DNA of 64,000 nt, taken from assembly GCF_017916325.1 (NCBI RefSeq), contig NC_090163.1, forward strand, positions 627,501-691,500, written 5' to 3'. Positions 20,201 to 30,600 of the stretch are shown here, one piece after another. Position numbers and translations under genes: made by a program. The DNA comes from Leishmania martiniquensis. Its lineage: Eukaryota; Euglenozoa; Kinetoplastea; Trypanosomatida; Trypanosomatidae. Below the pieces are notes generated by a model. It did no database searches. It saw nothing but the letters and a program-made list of their open reading frames with translations, and was not told where the DNA came from. Every line of letters starts with the position of its first letter. Position 1 is the first letter of the stretch.

Positions 20201-20316
20201 ACCGTTTTCCTCCACGCCCCCTTCGCGTTCACCGGTGGCTCATGGCCCGCCCTGGCGAGTATTGCACTGGCTGTGGCAGGCGCCATCTCGGCGGGCTCGC
20301 GTGGCCCGTTCGCCAT
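14269..20316 (-). CDS. SulP anion transporter-STAS fused to a PPIP5K/VIP1-type histidine phosphatase domain
   Basis: 2015 residues from the ATG at 20314-20316. Residues 55-455 are a SulP/SLC26 membrane region with many hydrophobic helices. They include FGECASLAMGPAAAITTLL and a TM10-entry motif SNSFSCSS where the family normally has SFSRS; the Arg is Cys350. Residues 480-620 are a STAS domain (VVDIDAAALASLPVIL). After an acidic low-complexity linker, residues 775 to about 1740 match the phosphatase half of inositol-pyrophosphate kinases of the PPIP5K/VIP1 family. Landmarks are VIRHGEVTPKQKKK (H784), LLVVKWGGVLTESGILQA (about 949-966), MASDENRVVNTA (about 998-1009) and RLYFTSYLHVEGV (H1631). 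The second Arg of RHGxRxP is Val787. No ATP-grasp kinase domain is present. Several Ser/Gly/Ala linkers interrupt the domain. In trypanosomatids this would be annotated as a sulfate transporter-like protein. Transport substrate and phosphatase activity are both uncertain. Confidence 0.9.
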   Translation of the reverse strand: MANGPREPAEMAPATASAILARAGHEPPVNAKGAWRKTVMKCVHRFVPVSRWYRIVTPKIFITDCVAGFIVGVMIVPTCLSWSSLAGLPLSCGLIAALVASLSYGTFGECASLAMGPAAAITTLLISIPGIPAAERKDTYQSLGVQVGLLSMALSFVDCGTVIKTIFAKAVGDGYTCAAALLAISAQLKVICNVTPADTGYGNAVDTLVALASQGSVKNLYCFTLFMVYCTYLIQVKKAGLPLWIPHQLIVVVVSTILTWGLDLDQRLNLAIVRDIPAIVIRPRVPPIDNVIGLGPYTLSITVISFVQMHVVAQRVMPNIDPNTELFSGGITNLLVNLMSGMPVSNSFSCSSVLIEQKVHTPLTAYATSFVVLITILFLSRLGVLYYLPKQALAAIAVSSVWGLVNFSGPAQLWRYSRKDAGVWVLTFILTVIGGITIGVLSGIVFSLILVVLRIARPHAVSVGFNMRTFRYGDIRKDPELLVYPNILMWRFDAPLYFINIGYFQERLMAAIAAEVRPIDVVLVTCGKVVDIDAAALASLPVILDDTSKSDPTRPRRIILTDIHGRLEKVLLDSAALPIYVPEEYDRMSIQQITASGKFPVVFKKLEEAIAFGQRCISERYGNVDTAPYPNVSFLTDVVMEAARLPAEDGCMPFFLSLLEAENAIPAVAGSTAAGAVTSSSNAPQRVASTLSGGPSASSRAEGSRDELAIAEASEASPPPPCTHTAISAAARKPSVHEDNDDGEGGDAPRQHRDSLVRHLATLKKLSTYSPDRELIGVLGVIRHGEVTPKQKKKLLFSDPTLLRLAFQGRDVRQTKRTVDELTEFFAMVERLLWGLPATTASVAGSLEMMEPSFLGVSSSLAGRLSTATAESWARVLSIVRSRPDGLKIQIKARVTTASGTVSFAGSGRTSPQKYMRYDGGTWRRLGGGGGVSSDDGLDDGSVEAMAGLLVVKWGGVLTESGILQAHVMGEKLFARFYAAGDLPLRRLVQFTRQPLVMASDENRVVNTALVVANALTQTSGVTVRRCDIVLNDALTKTLGPVAKRLLREEYRHFESLLHIESAAVARHYFHIPGFRQLLWIPPVDGLRTRSGSAHDDHADDDGSDEGTVRALSDANSSDSENDRVAGPNGQPLPCSRRQGNRPGDRGLPRSSQLHDVQDSAHLYGSRGFFTSAQQQQQQRPSCSVLQQDEYYTPFQVLQELEELMTILSSLEFPAYLAKVPLSNHETLQELQLRYEAMLNNFEGAKRRMRSSDRRSLHTLGSSASRVNVTSGTRSRRSAVPAAASAGFDEDPEKQLFLEAMEETGGSSEEDGLHAQLVEETDGGLDSPQLCGPSAVGGGPTTAGPSLSAMRASSDGAAGGLKRGRGCHDGFVTAAEERATSGRGNAGRTPQSLLHTNRDPFHSSPRHSDRRGSYDHGRGDAAPRFDVSDMSKLRDYGSYDVAYNLPLVLQLHASVQEPVVAFQLRRFARALQRFSDITEYMSRIGENVLVGVNSSRRFIIGSLVSDGLLRRLHNDFHDLAMADEERGVQELLLKAQAQYLVENGGVEQDVRHMIGLFSRLSCWPKKRKGSMAEDQGGLASRNGAWARETPRERAFRLHFPFISLPKQRSSARAAAADFSRCTRLYFTSYLHVEGVLQCLFESATVEGFSRPSKEEMEATHQLYMRHLIFKIFRRRNVSYTDAEVTAAMRRLHLLFRSGVDYDKQQRELRRGLAAIYHSMYYVSMEVYLSLGDADEVQAAMAEEFPRFNASCADDGNGSRHPKRASGPASGSTHGEDGEAPVEVMVGTGEPAAASGGIGAAAYSSSPRLPSLASSERATCMSCGSESHSTAAGGRSAAAAAATAGGNAKESLGTLARSPMHGQHFLVTSNDLDTMATSPLSMSELIPQPAAGSGVESDSNGGGSLNLACQRDANAATRTLASARQLKPRARFRSKAAALTKAKCVSKEARVLVTPEAGRGAAAVKGMKYRVSNVTPMRRIHEGLSLGDFLLLLMEAESAVLSQTASSPSTHQGVHA

Positions 20317-21821
20317 GCGGCGCTTGTGCTTGCACGTGCAAGTGGTGCCAAACTAGATAAGCCAACACGCAGGCGCACACTCCAGGAAGTCTGCGTGGAA
20401 GACAGGGCGACGCAGGAGTCCAACACGCCGAGGACGGTGAAAGAGGAAGTGAGAGAGGGGGTGGGGTAGATGTGCGAGAGACAAAATGTAAATCAGGAAG
20501 GACTGAAAGCAAGGAGAGCGGTGCGCCGCCCGGGCGGGAGGGAGAGAGGGAGAGAGCACCCATGCACATATATATATATGTGTGTACACGCGCACAGATG
20601 CGCACGCATGCATACACGTAAGTGCGTCTCTGTCTGTGTGTGTGTGTGTGTTCAATGCGTCCGAAAGAGCACGGAAACAAGAGAGGGAGGGGAAGAAAAA
20701 GATGCATCCGCTTATTTTGGGGGAGTCTTCTTCACCTCCGCACCGTGGCGATGTGTTCAGGCGTGCAGAACAGACGATCGCCACCTCCGCTACAGCCCCG
20801 GTCCTACCCGCACACATACACAGCGCCCCATCGTCTCGCGGTGTACGACGCAACCGTGCCTACGCGCGCAACAGCAGCACTACGAATGTCAGCTATATGG
20901 GCACAGCCTCAGCATCGAGCGCCCTCCCCTCCCCACTGCTTCGCAGGCCGCCTCGTACCTGCTCTATTTCATACAAATCGCTGTCCGAGGGCACCCTTGA
21001 GGGGGGAGGGTGAAGGCTCCTCTCCTCCAGCGGGCAGTGAGAGGGTGGGTGAGATGCGCTCCAGTGGCTGGCACCTCGCCCATCATATGGTGAAGATGCG
21101 TGCAACGCCCCGACTCGCCCCCGTAGCAATGCCAATCAGAGACACCAGCGGCGACCTCAGCGGCGAGAAACAGCTCGGATAGAGCCGCGTGGTAGGCGCT
21201 GAGTTGTGTCACCATCACACGCGGTTCAGCATTCGCAGGAAGATGGAAGCTGCTCGGCTTCTTCCGACGCGGAGTGTGAGCGGGGAAGGGGGGACGGGTA
21301 CTGAATCCCTTAGGGGTTGCGCACTGTGGTGTACCTCTACGTCATCGGGTAGACGAATACACGAGGAAAGAAAGACGCTGGTCTGGAGGAAGAGAAGCAG
21401 GTTGGTACGGAAAGCAGAAGAAGAGCAGTGCACGCCCGCGCCAGGCCCAGGTATTGGAGGGGGAAAAAAGGGGGTGGGCGGAAGGAAACCAAGAGGCAGC
21501 AGGACACATTCGCGTCCTCGACGCAGACAGCTACGCTCTCATCAACAGCGAAGTCCCGCTGCGCCACCACATCAAGAAGCTGGCCATGTCTTTTCGCTCT
21601 TCCCTCTCGCCCTCGGACTCGCCACTGCGGACACGAGTAGCGCCACCTCCACTCCTCCATCAGCCCTTCCCCGCACAGCATTGCTTATCGAGAGAAGGAT
21701 TCTTATCACAAGCCTCACTGCTGCGTGCGCCACAGGACCTTGGGTCCGTCCTGACGAGTGGCATCTTGGTGGGCACTCTGGCACACGCTGGGCACAGGAG
21801 AATCGCTCCTTACCCAGCCGC
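20317..21821 (-). other. 1.5-kb intergenic spacer
   Basis: It holds the acceptor region of the SulP fusion gene, an (AT)6 run at 20568-20579 and a (GT)n run at about 20635-20651. Open frames on the plus strand here show no domain and are judged spurious. Confidence 0.5.
20391..20462 (-). promoter_or_regulatory. predicted spliced-leader acceptor for the SulP fusion gene
   Basis: The minus strand reads ccccaccccctctctcactt and further CT-rich sequence, ending in CTTCCACGCAG with AG at 20392-20391. The predicted 5' UTR is 74 nt. Confidence 0.6.
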
Positions 21822-23288
21822 TCAGCATTGCAGAGCGTGTCGCGTGCAGGCTCGCGGGTAACCGACGACAGCGCTCAAGGAGCATACTAATGTTCCACAC
21901 ACCTCGGCACCGCAGACAACGCAGCGGTACAGCAGTCGGCGTCCGCATCCGGCACAGGCGCGTGGGGATGGGAGCCCCTTCACTGGACGAGGAATTAGCT
22001 GGGGTGTCTTATGCCGTGCTTTCACTAGCACACGCAGCTTCTCCTCATAACTTTTCAGCGACGGTTTGGAGGCGTCCGTCATACGCAAGACACAGGAGCC
22101 GCGAGAGATGAAGCCGGTGCAGTAGAACGCCTCCGCACGGCAACCGTACACCACTTCCACCCGTAAAGGCAGCTCCAGCGATGCGGCGTCGGTGGGTTGC
22201 GAGGGAGTCGACTTCGAGGACGGTGGCCGCGCCAACGGTGCCGCGCCGCGCACCTCTGCGGGGCCGGAGGGATGACGGCCAGGCAGCTTCACGCGCAGCA
22301 GATGCTCCACAAAATTTAGGGAGAGCGTGTGGAAGAGGGAGATGGGGTCTAGAAGCGTTTGGTTAAGGTATCCGACCAAGACAAACGGAGCACAGTTCCA
22401 GAACTGCGCGGCTTCTTTGGCGGTGATGGTTGCCGTGCACTGCGGGAGCGCATGCACGTCCGGGTAGTGATCCTCCACGAGCTCCTCGCTCACGAAAAGT
22501 TTTATACCAATGAGCAGGTCGTCGGCAGGGCGGTCGAACACAGAAGCCTCGCCGCGCTCGAAGCGCATGGTGCTGTTGTACTCCACTGGTGTCACTGTCG
22601 CGGCAGCGGGAGCGGGAGGTGACGGCGACGTGGATGAAGGCGAGGACAGGGGGGTACATGATGTACCGCTCTCTTGCACCTGCAACTGTCTTTGCAGTGT
22701 GGCGCGTCCCTGAGCACCTCGGCGCACGACGTCCGGTATTGGTGCCTCCTGCTTCCGCACTCGCAGGAGGTGCGCGACGCGGCCGCGCCACTGATGCTCC
22801 ACGGCAAGCGGCGTAGCATAGAGGTACGCCATTCCGTAGAGGAGATCTTTGCCCACCTCGCAGACTGTGACTGTCTGCGGCTTCTGCCCAGGCAGAGCTT
22901 GCAGTTCCGCCGCCTCCACCGGCACGGGGCGTGGCGAGAAGATGATCTTACCGCGGTGATCCCGATGAAAGGTCGACATTGGCGCGCCAGGCCGCTCGGC
23001 GAACGGCTGAGCGTACCAGCTGCTCGCTGGCACCAAAGGAAGCGCCGGCAGCACGGCGGGGACGAAGGTTGTCTGCGATGTGGACCCCGAAAGCAGTGGC
23101 GACACCTCTGGTGTGGTGGAAGGCTGGCACTGCATCGATGCTGGGGGCGCTGCCAGCGTCGTCTTCACTTTCGCAGAGCCGGGTAGCACGCCGGCAGAAC
23201 GCGGATGCGAGTGCGGAGGCGGCATGGAGGCTTGTGGGAGGGCGGACGCCGAGAGGGATGGTTGGGCTGGTCTTGCTGGCCGCAACAT
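21822..23288 (-). CDS. hypothetical protein with C-terminal zinc-binding motif
   Basis: 488 residues from the ATG at 23286-23288 (MLRPARPAQPS). The frame stays open upstream to 23870, but a strong pyrimidine tract and predicted acceptor at 23319 cut that extension off. Residues 1-110 are Pro/Ser/Ala-rich. Two conserved-looking blocks follow: one around TVTVCEVGKDLLYGMAYLYA, and one from SVFDRPADDLLIGIKLFVSE to SLNFVEHLLRVKLPG. The last 50 residues contain CAGCGRRLLYRCVVCGAEVC and a later CTRH and C. This Cys/His spacing suggests a zinc-binding finger, perhaps HIT-like, but I cannot assign the family. Function unknown. Confidence 0.75.
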   Translation of the reverse strand: MLRPARPAQPSLSASALPQASMPPPHSHPRSAGVLPGSAKVKTTLAAPPASMQCQPSTTPEVSPLLSGSTSQTTFVPAVLPALPLVPASSWYAQPFAERPGAPMSTFHRDHRGKIIFSPRPVPVEAAELQALPGQKPQTVTVCEVGKDLLYGMAYLYATPLAVEHQWRGRVAHLLRVRKQEAPIPDVVRRGAQGRATLQRQLQVQESGTSCTPLSSPSSTSPSPPAPAAATVTPVEYNSTMRFERGEASVFDRPADDLLIGIKLFVSEELVEDHYPDVHALPQCTATITAKEAAQFWNCAPFVLVGYLNQTLLDPISLFHTLSLNFVEHLLRVKLPGRHPSGPAEVRGAAPLARPPSSKSTPSQPTDAASLELPLRVEVVYGCRAEAFYCTGFISRGSCVLRMTDASKPSLKSYEEKLRVLVKARHKTPQLIPRPVKGLPSPRACAGCGRRLLYRCVVCGAEVCGTLVCSLSAVVGYPRACTRHALQC

Positions 23289-24636
23289 GTGAGTTGGCGT
23301 CGTGAGCCCTCTCAGTTTCTTTTGTGCGTCCGCGGGGCGTCGAAGAAGAGGGCGGCAAAAAAAATAGGAAATATGGCTGCAAAATGCGTATGAGAGCCGA
23401 AAGAGAGAGAGACGCCCTCGGCGGACAAAAAAAGGCGCGACTCTGTCTGTGTGGAAAGGGGACGAGAGGGCTGAGAGGCTTTCCACTTCGGAGCCAAGTG
23501 GAAAAGGGGGAAAAAGAGGCGAGTGTGCCCGTCCCGTGGGAAATGCACTCTTCCTAGCCAATAAAAAAGGGGGAAGAGAGTGGGTAGTTTTGTACAGGGA
23601 ACGAAAGAAGAGGAGGAGAGGGTGACAGAGCGGCGATGTCATAAGACCGCGATCGACCAGTCCATCGCGTATGCCCCAAGGCGTTCGAAGTAGCAGGATT
23701 ACCGCCACCACGTAAGGAAGAGGGGGGGAGTGGATCGCACTGATGGCCTCTGTCTCTCTCGCTCTCCCCACCCCCTCCCCTCCAGCTCCCACTCGCCCCC
23801 TCCATACCGCCAGCGCTCGTAAAGCTATGCGTGGAAGCGTGTCGCGATTTTTTTCATCTTCTCCAGTCACCTTCGGGTAGCAGTCTCACCCGGCCGCCCC
23901 CTCTTCACTCTCCCTCTTCGCCCTTACGCAGGAAGGGGCGTTGCGGTGGAAGGCCAAAAAGGGGAGGGGGAGGAAGATGAGAAGGGGGTGTCTGAAACCT
24001 TCTTGAAGGGATGGGTAACGGTGGGGGCACCACATTGTTCACCCGCCACGCAACGCCTCCAAGTCCTCCACGTCTTCTCTGCATGCGTTTGTTGTCGAGG
24101 ATTCCGCTGTTCATATACATGCGCACTGGTGGGCCGCGTCGCCGCACAAGCTGAGTGCGCGTCGTTCGGATTGCCGGTAGACGAAGCGAAGGAAAAGAGA
24201 GGAAGAGGGGGGCGGAGAGGGAGGGAGATAGGTGAATGTGTAATGAGTCAGTGAAAGGAGACGGGAAGCTGACGGAGAGGAGCGAGAACGGGCGTATCCA
24301 AGCGTCATTTCTCAGACTCGCCCTCGCCGCGCAACGGCATTCGCTGCCTCTGACGCTTTAGCGTTCCATCGAAGAAATGAAAGGGGAAAAAAGGCAAGGC
24401 TGCCGATGGAGAGGCCTCCTCTCAAACACATCGAGACACCGAGAGAGAGATATACGAATGACAAAAGCTCATCAATACATAAACGTGTGCGCGTATACGC
24501 AGACATACGCCGCACAGTCAGCGGCAACCGGCCACTCAGCAGCCGCTCCAACAGGCACGCCACTGCAGCGACGGAAAAAGAAAAAAGAATGCGCAGAAGG
24601 CATCTCCGCCGCCGAAGGGCGTCAGGCGACGCATCG
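23289..24636 (-). other. 1.3-kb intergenic spacer
   Basis: It contains the acceptor region above and purine-rich plus-strand runs around 23940-24000 and 24180-24230. No supported gene. The upstream open frame from 23870 is pyrimidine-derived and lies before the splice site. Confidence 0.5.
23319..23365 (-). promoter_or_regulatory. predicted spliced-leader acceptor for the zinc-motif protein gene
   Basis: The minus strand carries a T8 run and a CT-rich stretch (23365-23334), then AAAAG with AG at 23320-23319. This gives a 30-nt 5' UTR and fixes the start at 23288. Confidence 0.65.
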
Positions 24637-27600
24637 TCAGTGGAGAGGGAAGGGTAAAAAGGCATCCTGCCGCGTCCGTGGCGAGTGCATTTTAGAAACC
24701 CTCTGGAAGGCTGCTGCGCATTGCAGACGCCGCCGGTAGCGCTCACGTTCACCGCGTGTTCGCATGTCTTCGTAGTGAGCTTTCTGGAAGGGAGCGGCGC
24801 GATCGTCTGCTCCACCGTGACGGCGCCGCAGCACGTTTCGTTGCGGCCAGCCGCCCGTCCTTACGCACGCTTGTGAACCGTCCTCGCCCTCTTCAATTGC
24901 GTCCAGGGCAACCTTTTCGTAGCCAATGAGGATGTGCCGGCTGTGGCTCTGATGAATGTCCGTGCGTACGAGTCGCAGCGGAAGCATGCGCCGCTCCTTT
25001 GCCAGGCGCATGTAGCGATACATGCGCCGCTGTGGAAGATAGTGGAGGTACCGCGGGCAGACGTGCGCTGCGGCAGTGCCATCTGAATCTACTGCAGCGT
25101 CAAGCGCAACCTGGTCCCGTCGCCGATACCATGACGCAAGGCACGCGTGAGCGCCGTTCGATGCAGCAGGCAGTCTCCCGACGCCCATGCTGCGAGATAG
25201 CTGTGCAAAAGATGACGCGCCAATAAGTACGTTGGAGTCCGAGTAGTGCGGCAGCCAACCATGCACGCGGCCGGCCTGGCGATCAAGGAGGTAGATGAGC
25301 TTGTGCAGGTGAACCATGCGCTGGCGCTCCAGCGGCCAAGCGGCAGCCAAGGCGCGCCGCATCAAGCGCTGCCTGTAGTTGGCAATGCGCTCGCGGTGCT
25401 TTGCCTCAGCGTGCTTCTGCTTTGTGAGCCACATCTCTTTCATCTTGGCGATGATGGCTCGCAGGAGCAGCTGGGCCTTCATCTGCTCGTATAGAATTCG
25501 CTCTACCTCAGCGGCCGCATCGGCGCAGGACGCGCGGCGATTCGCTGCTGCCTGGTCAATGGCCCCGTCCTTCATGATGAGGGTGTGCGTCTCACGCCGT
25601 CTCGCCGGTGACTGTGACGGGAGCGACATGAGAGAGGGAAGCAGCTGATCGGCACTGCCATCTTCGCCGACCGGTGCTATTAACGCTATCCGAGAAAGGT
25701 GTGCATGTGTAGATGCGAGCATGGAGCGCGACGACAGAGGAGGCACCACCGACACACCACCCCCTGAGCTGTCGGCGCGGCTGCCTCGCTTTTTCGTAGC
25801 GGCGTTGCTGAGAAGCATCTGCGACACGCGCAGGCCGACGCCTTGGCCACAGCCGCGCTCCTCTCCGCCCTCCTCCGGTTCGTCAAACTGCACGAGCATT
25901 GACGGGACCGAGAAAGACGCTCGGGAGGGTCGCTCTTTTGTGAAGGATGCTGCCGTCGCGGCAGCTCCTGTACCGCTCAGACCATCGGCGCCGCCCCTTG
26001 CATGAGGCTCTCTGTCACGCATCGCTTGAAAAGGGCCGGGGTGAGAGGAGGCCTGTGCTGCTCCTGCCATCTCCCCACTTGTCCCCTCCTTCATTGGTGG
26101 TTGTGGCGGTGCTTTGCCGGCAAACTCCTGCGCGAGCGTTCGAGCCGCCTGCTCCATCAGCTCCGAGATCACCGTGTCGAACCGCAGAGGATCGATCAGG
26201 AAGAGCTCCTGGGCATCGTCCTGCAGCTGATCCAGCTCGGTGCGCATCGCAAGTCCGGCAGCGCCGCCTGCTACGTGCGATGAGGACTTGTTGGCACGCC
26301 CCTTCACCGCGCCGCCTGGAGTCGTGCCTTGACGCGAGTATTCGCTTTTAACAGCTTGCATAAACTTTTGCACGTGCGACACCGTCTGCGCATCCGCTGC
26401 GGCAGCGGCAGCGGCCCCGGTTGTAGGCAAGACGGAGTGTGCCGCTGCGAGGGTCGACTGCAGAGAAGCAGACGCAGTGTCGATGGTAGTGTGAGCAGCG
26501 ACTCCTGGCGCCTCGGTACCTTGACGGCCGACGTGCCTTTCATGGCCGCCGCTGACGAGTCGGTCACGCGCGATGTCGCGCAGCGAAGGTCCCAAGACGC
26601 TTTCCGCTGCTTGACGTGGTAGCAGCACGTGCGGCTTTGCCCTGCCCGACTTCCGCTCTATCACTACAACCGGTGGCGACAAGGAGGTCTCCAGCTCTGC
26701 CTCGTCCCTCTTGGGCTCATTATCCTGCGACGGCAATGATGGCCCGCTTGTGGGAGCGGCCGCAGCTGCTGAAGGCGTTAGGGGGTGCGCGCGGTAGCGC
26801 GTTCCACTACGAGTCCCTTTGTGCGGCGTCGGTGGCTTCATGGCGGGCAGTGGTGGCACGGTCGATGCGTCGGCTGAGCCGACGTCGGTGTAGTCGAAGC
26901 GGAAGAGACCGCGATCGTAGTTCTCCACATCTGTGGCAGGAAGCGGGCGTGATTGGGAAGTAATGGTGAGCAACGGTGCCTGCATCTTCCCTGGCTTTTC
27001 TGCAGGCCGTCGCGCAGACTTGAAGACACGAGGCGCTTGGAATGACGAAGCCTCCAGCGCCCATCGGCCACCTGAGAGTCGCCTCCCGGGCGCTTGCTCG
27101 TCCTCAAGTCGCCCCTGCTTGGGCGATGGCGATAGGTGGGTGGCGTCGAAGTCAGGAGCAGGAGAGAGCGGTGAGACACCCTTGTCGGCCTCGTGGCTAC
27201 GAACAAGCGAAGCGCTACCGCGCGCGCCCTCACTCGCGGACGCTCTCAGGCGAAGCAAGCTCGCTGCCGGCATGCCCTCCTCGTTCAGCAGCAACGCGGA
27301 GTTGGTCAGCGCTTCCCTGCCAACACCGTCCCGGAAGTCGTCAGGTCTCGCAGAGCTCCCCTTCGCCCCCGCCATGCCACCGGCGGCATCTGTTTCGCCG
27401 TTGGCGCCATCCATCATTGCCTGGCAGAGGATCTCCGCCGCCAGCGCGTCCACAGCGGAGGAGCCACGGGTATCCGCCGTGCCTGAGCCGGCCGCCACTC
27501 CCCGTCCCGCAGCCCCCTCCCGGGCGGACGCGGCGGCGTTCAACGATCGCCACTCATCCACCAAGCGGAGAGCCTCGCTGTCAGGGATGGCTGCAAGTAG

Positions 27601-30600
27601 CTGCTCCACGGCAGACGCTTCGGCCTCGCCACCTTCGCTCCTCGCCCCCTCGGCGGCAGCGTCGCTTTCGCCGCCAGCCTGCAGCACCGTCAGCACCACC
27701 GCGTTCTTTTCCACCGCCTCCATCTCTGTGTGCGCATGCGGCACTCCCCATTCGTCGATGGAGCGAGGGGCCAAGGAGAGAGGTGGACTCTGAGGCAGCT
27801 TTGCTGGGGTCGCTAGTGATGACCGACTTGCGTTGAGGGAGGTGTGCAACGACTGCAGCCCCGCCCCAATAGGCACCCGTGATGCTGGGGCGCCTGGCCT
27901 CGACGACTTCCTCGCTGCCTTGGTGTCCGCCATCGCAACCGGTTGCCATGCGCCAGGCGTGTGGGCCTTCCCGCGGCTTTCTCTTCTGGAGATCTCCCGG
28001 GACTCTGCCGCTGCAGCCTCCTTAGCACGCCTCTTGCCAGCAGCGCCGGCATCCAACGTTCTCGATGTCTCGCTGCCGCCATGCGCTGCCGAGCCGGTCA
28101 TAGCGGGTGTCTGCTCGACAGGCTGAACTCTGCCGCTGTCCAGCGACGAGTTGCGCGACACACTGCGGCCAACACGGTCACCAGTGGGAAACGCGAAGAC
28201 TGCAGAAGCCGTCGAGCCCGCCTCCCACATGTCGTGCGGCAACTGCGGCTGTGGCTCTGTGCCATCGAGCGCATCCTCAGCGCTGAAGTGGAAGGCCTGC
28301 TCGTAAGAGACGATCTTATGTGACTTCGCAGGTGTCAGCGTGAGCAGCAGCCGAGGTGGATCGCCATGAGTGACATTCAGAGTCGCAACCGCCCCGCTCG
28401 CCACTTCCTTCACTCGCGCTCCCGCATCCACCGTCATATTCAGGTTCCTCAGTCGGCGTGAGGAAATCTGCACGACAGCGGCCACCGTAGCAGCCGACTG
28501 AAACGCAGGAGGGGGGCCGCCACTGGCAGGGGCGGCATCCTTAAGCGTTAATGGGGACGCGGGGAGCGTCTTCTCCACGCGCAGCTCGTAGTAGAGAAAG
28601 CTATCGGGCTCGCCAGTCCCGTTGCGATTGGCGTCGCGCTTACTTGCCCTCTTCGTGTTGTGCGTCCCCGCGGAGCCGGCGCCGGCATTCTCAGCACCGC
28701 CGACTGTCCCGTTCACCGCGGAGCTGTGGTGGCCCCTTCTCACTCCGATAACAGTGAAGAGCAGTCCCGTATCCGCGAGGTACTCGCGTAGCAGCTCCGT
28801 CTCTTCGGACGTCGGCGCCGCCTTCTCAGCATGCCTCTTCTGCAGAGCCGCCATCGTCGAAGGCCTAGTTTCACCCACGCGCGCACCGCTGCTTGACGCC
28901 CCTGAGCCCAAGTCGGCGCCACTGTTGGGCCGCCTTCCCTGGCCATGATCGCTGGCTACCGTCCGCTGCGAATTGGCAGAAGCGATAGCCCTACTGCTGC
29001 TACCCGTGCGAAGCATGCTGCTGCACTGCTCCCACTCCTGCGTCAGCGCCGCAGCCTCCTCGCGTGCGCGCCTCATCGCCTCGAGCTGGAGACGATGCTC
29101 CGCCAGCTTCTGCTCCATCTCCGCGGCGTATTCGGCATTACCCTTTCCGGCACCTTTAGTCAGCTCGCGTCGGCGGGCTTCAATGAGCTGCACGTAGTTG
29201 TGCATGGCGCACAGCTCATACAGATCGTGCAGCAGCCCAGAGCGCAGATTGTGCAGTTTGGCCCCGGCCATCAACTTCTCGTCACGGCAAGTAGTGCTGC
29301 TGTGTTGGTTCTGCTTGATAGGCGTTGCACGAGGGGAGTGTAGTCGCTTATCAGGTAAGTCGTCTGCAGCTGACGGCTGCGAACGTCCACGGTTCGGTGT
29401 CATCGCTGCTGACGCGCCCGAGGGAGGCCGCCGCACCCCTGGTGCGCTGCCCCGAGTGCCGCTCTGCACCCGGTCATCCCCTTCCTGCAGCCCAGTCGAC
29501 TGCACAAATGAGTCATGCGCATGTCCCTCCTCATCCTTGGCCCCGTCAAGCTCCTCCTGCCCGTCATGCTCACCGAACAACAACACTTGTCGTTGGGGTT
29601 GCTTTGATGGCGCCGATGGCGGTCGCTTCTGCAGCAGGTTCGCCGCATTCAAACGCTCCAGCCCGCACCGACCGAGCGCCTCTGACATGAAGCTGAGTAG
29701 GTTCAGCCGATGCGAGTGAGCGCTGAAGGGAGTGGATGTGGTGGCATTGGGGCCTTTGGGGCCCGACAGTGGTGCTTGCTGCCCGTTGGCAGGCGGCAGC
29801 CCTGCGGCCGCACTCGACCCGCTCGCTTTGCTGTCACCGATGAGATTGTTGAGGGAGAAAGGCACCATACTCGGCTCGCTGGTTGTAGTGTCAATAGAAA
29901 TTCGGTGGTCTCCTTGCGGTGGCAGATCTGCCGCGCCCAGCTTTCGTGTCGTCGCGGTAGGGGTTACGGTGGGCGACGGCCCGTTCAAAGTGGCATAGGA
30001 GAGAGACTGGTGGGGTGTGTCGCGCATCACTACAGCGGCCGTCCCCTCATGCGCCGCCAGCGGATTTCCATCGTGTCCCTCCGCCCCGGCCACCTCTCCC
30101 GCCATGCTCGCTCTGCCCTCGCACGTCTCCGTTGTCTGTGACTGCCCCAGGTCCGTCACAAGCTCCATGTCGGTGCTCTCCACCAGCCACTCCATCCGCG
30201 TCAAGTTCGACGACACCTCGAGGAGGTCCTTTTGTCCCTTTTTTGTGCGCTCAAGTCGCCGCCGCAGCGTCTGGTTCCGCGGTGGTGGCGCTGCCGCAGC
30301 GGCGGCTCCGACTGCCACGCGCGGTGACTGTGCCTCTGAGTCGGTTGCTGCGACATCGCTCACCTCCTCCTCGAGAACCTCCGCCACCATGTCCAAGTGG
30401 TCCTCCAGTTGGTCTACAAGCCGACGCAGCTGCGTGGGGTCAAGGTCGGTGGCCCCGCTGCGCAAGAGCTTAGTGCTCAGCTTGCGCAGCTCACGCCGCA
30501 CTGAGGCCAAGTCAAGCGAAGGCGCAGTGTTCACTCTGCCCGCGGCACGCCCACTACTGATATCCCTGTCGTGGGGGTCTTTGCTACCCGTGGAAGGCGA

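Noticed and set aside
23289..23870. N-terminal extension of the zinc-motif protein
   Set aside because: A strong pyrimidine tract and AG at 23319 lie inside it, so it should be removed by trans-splicing; its composition is tract-like.
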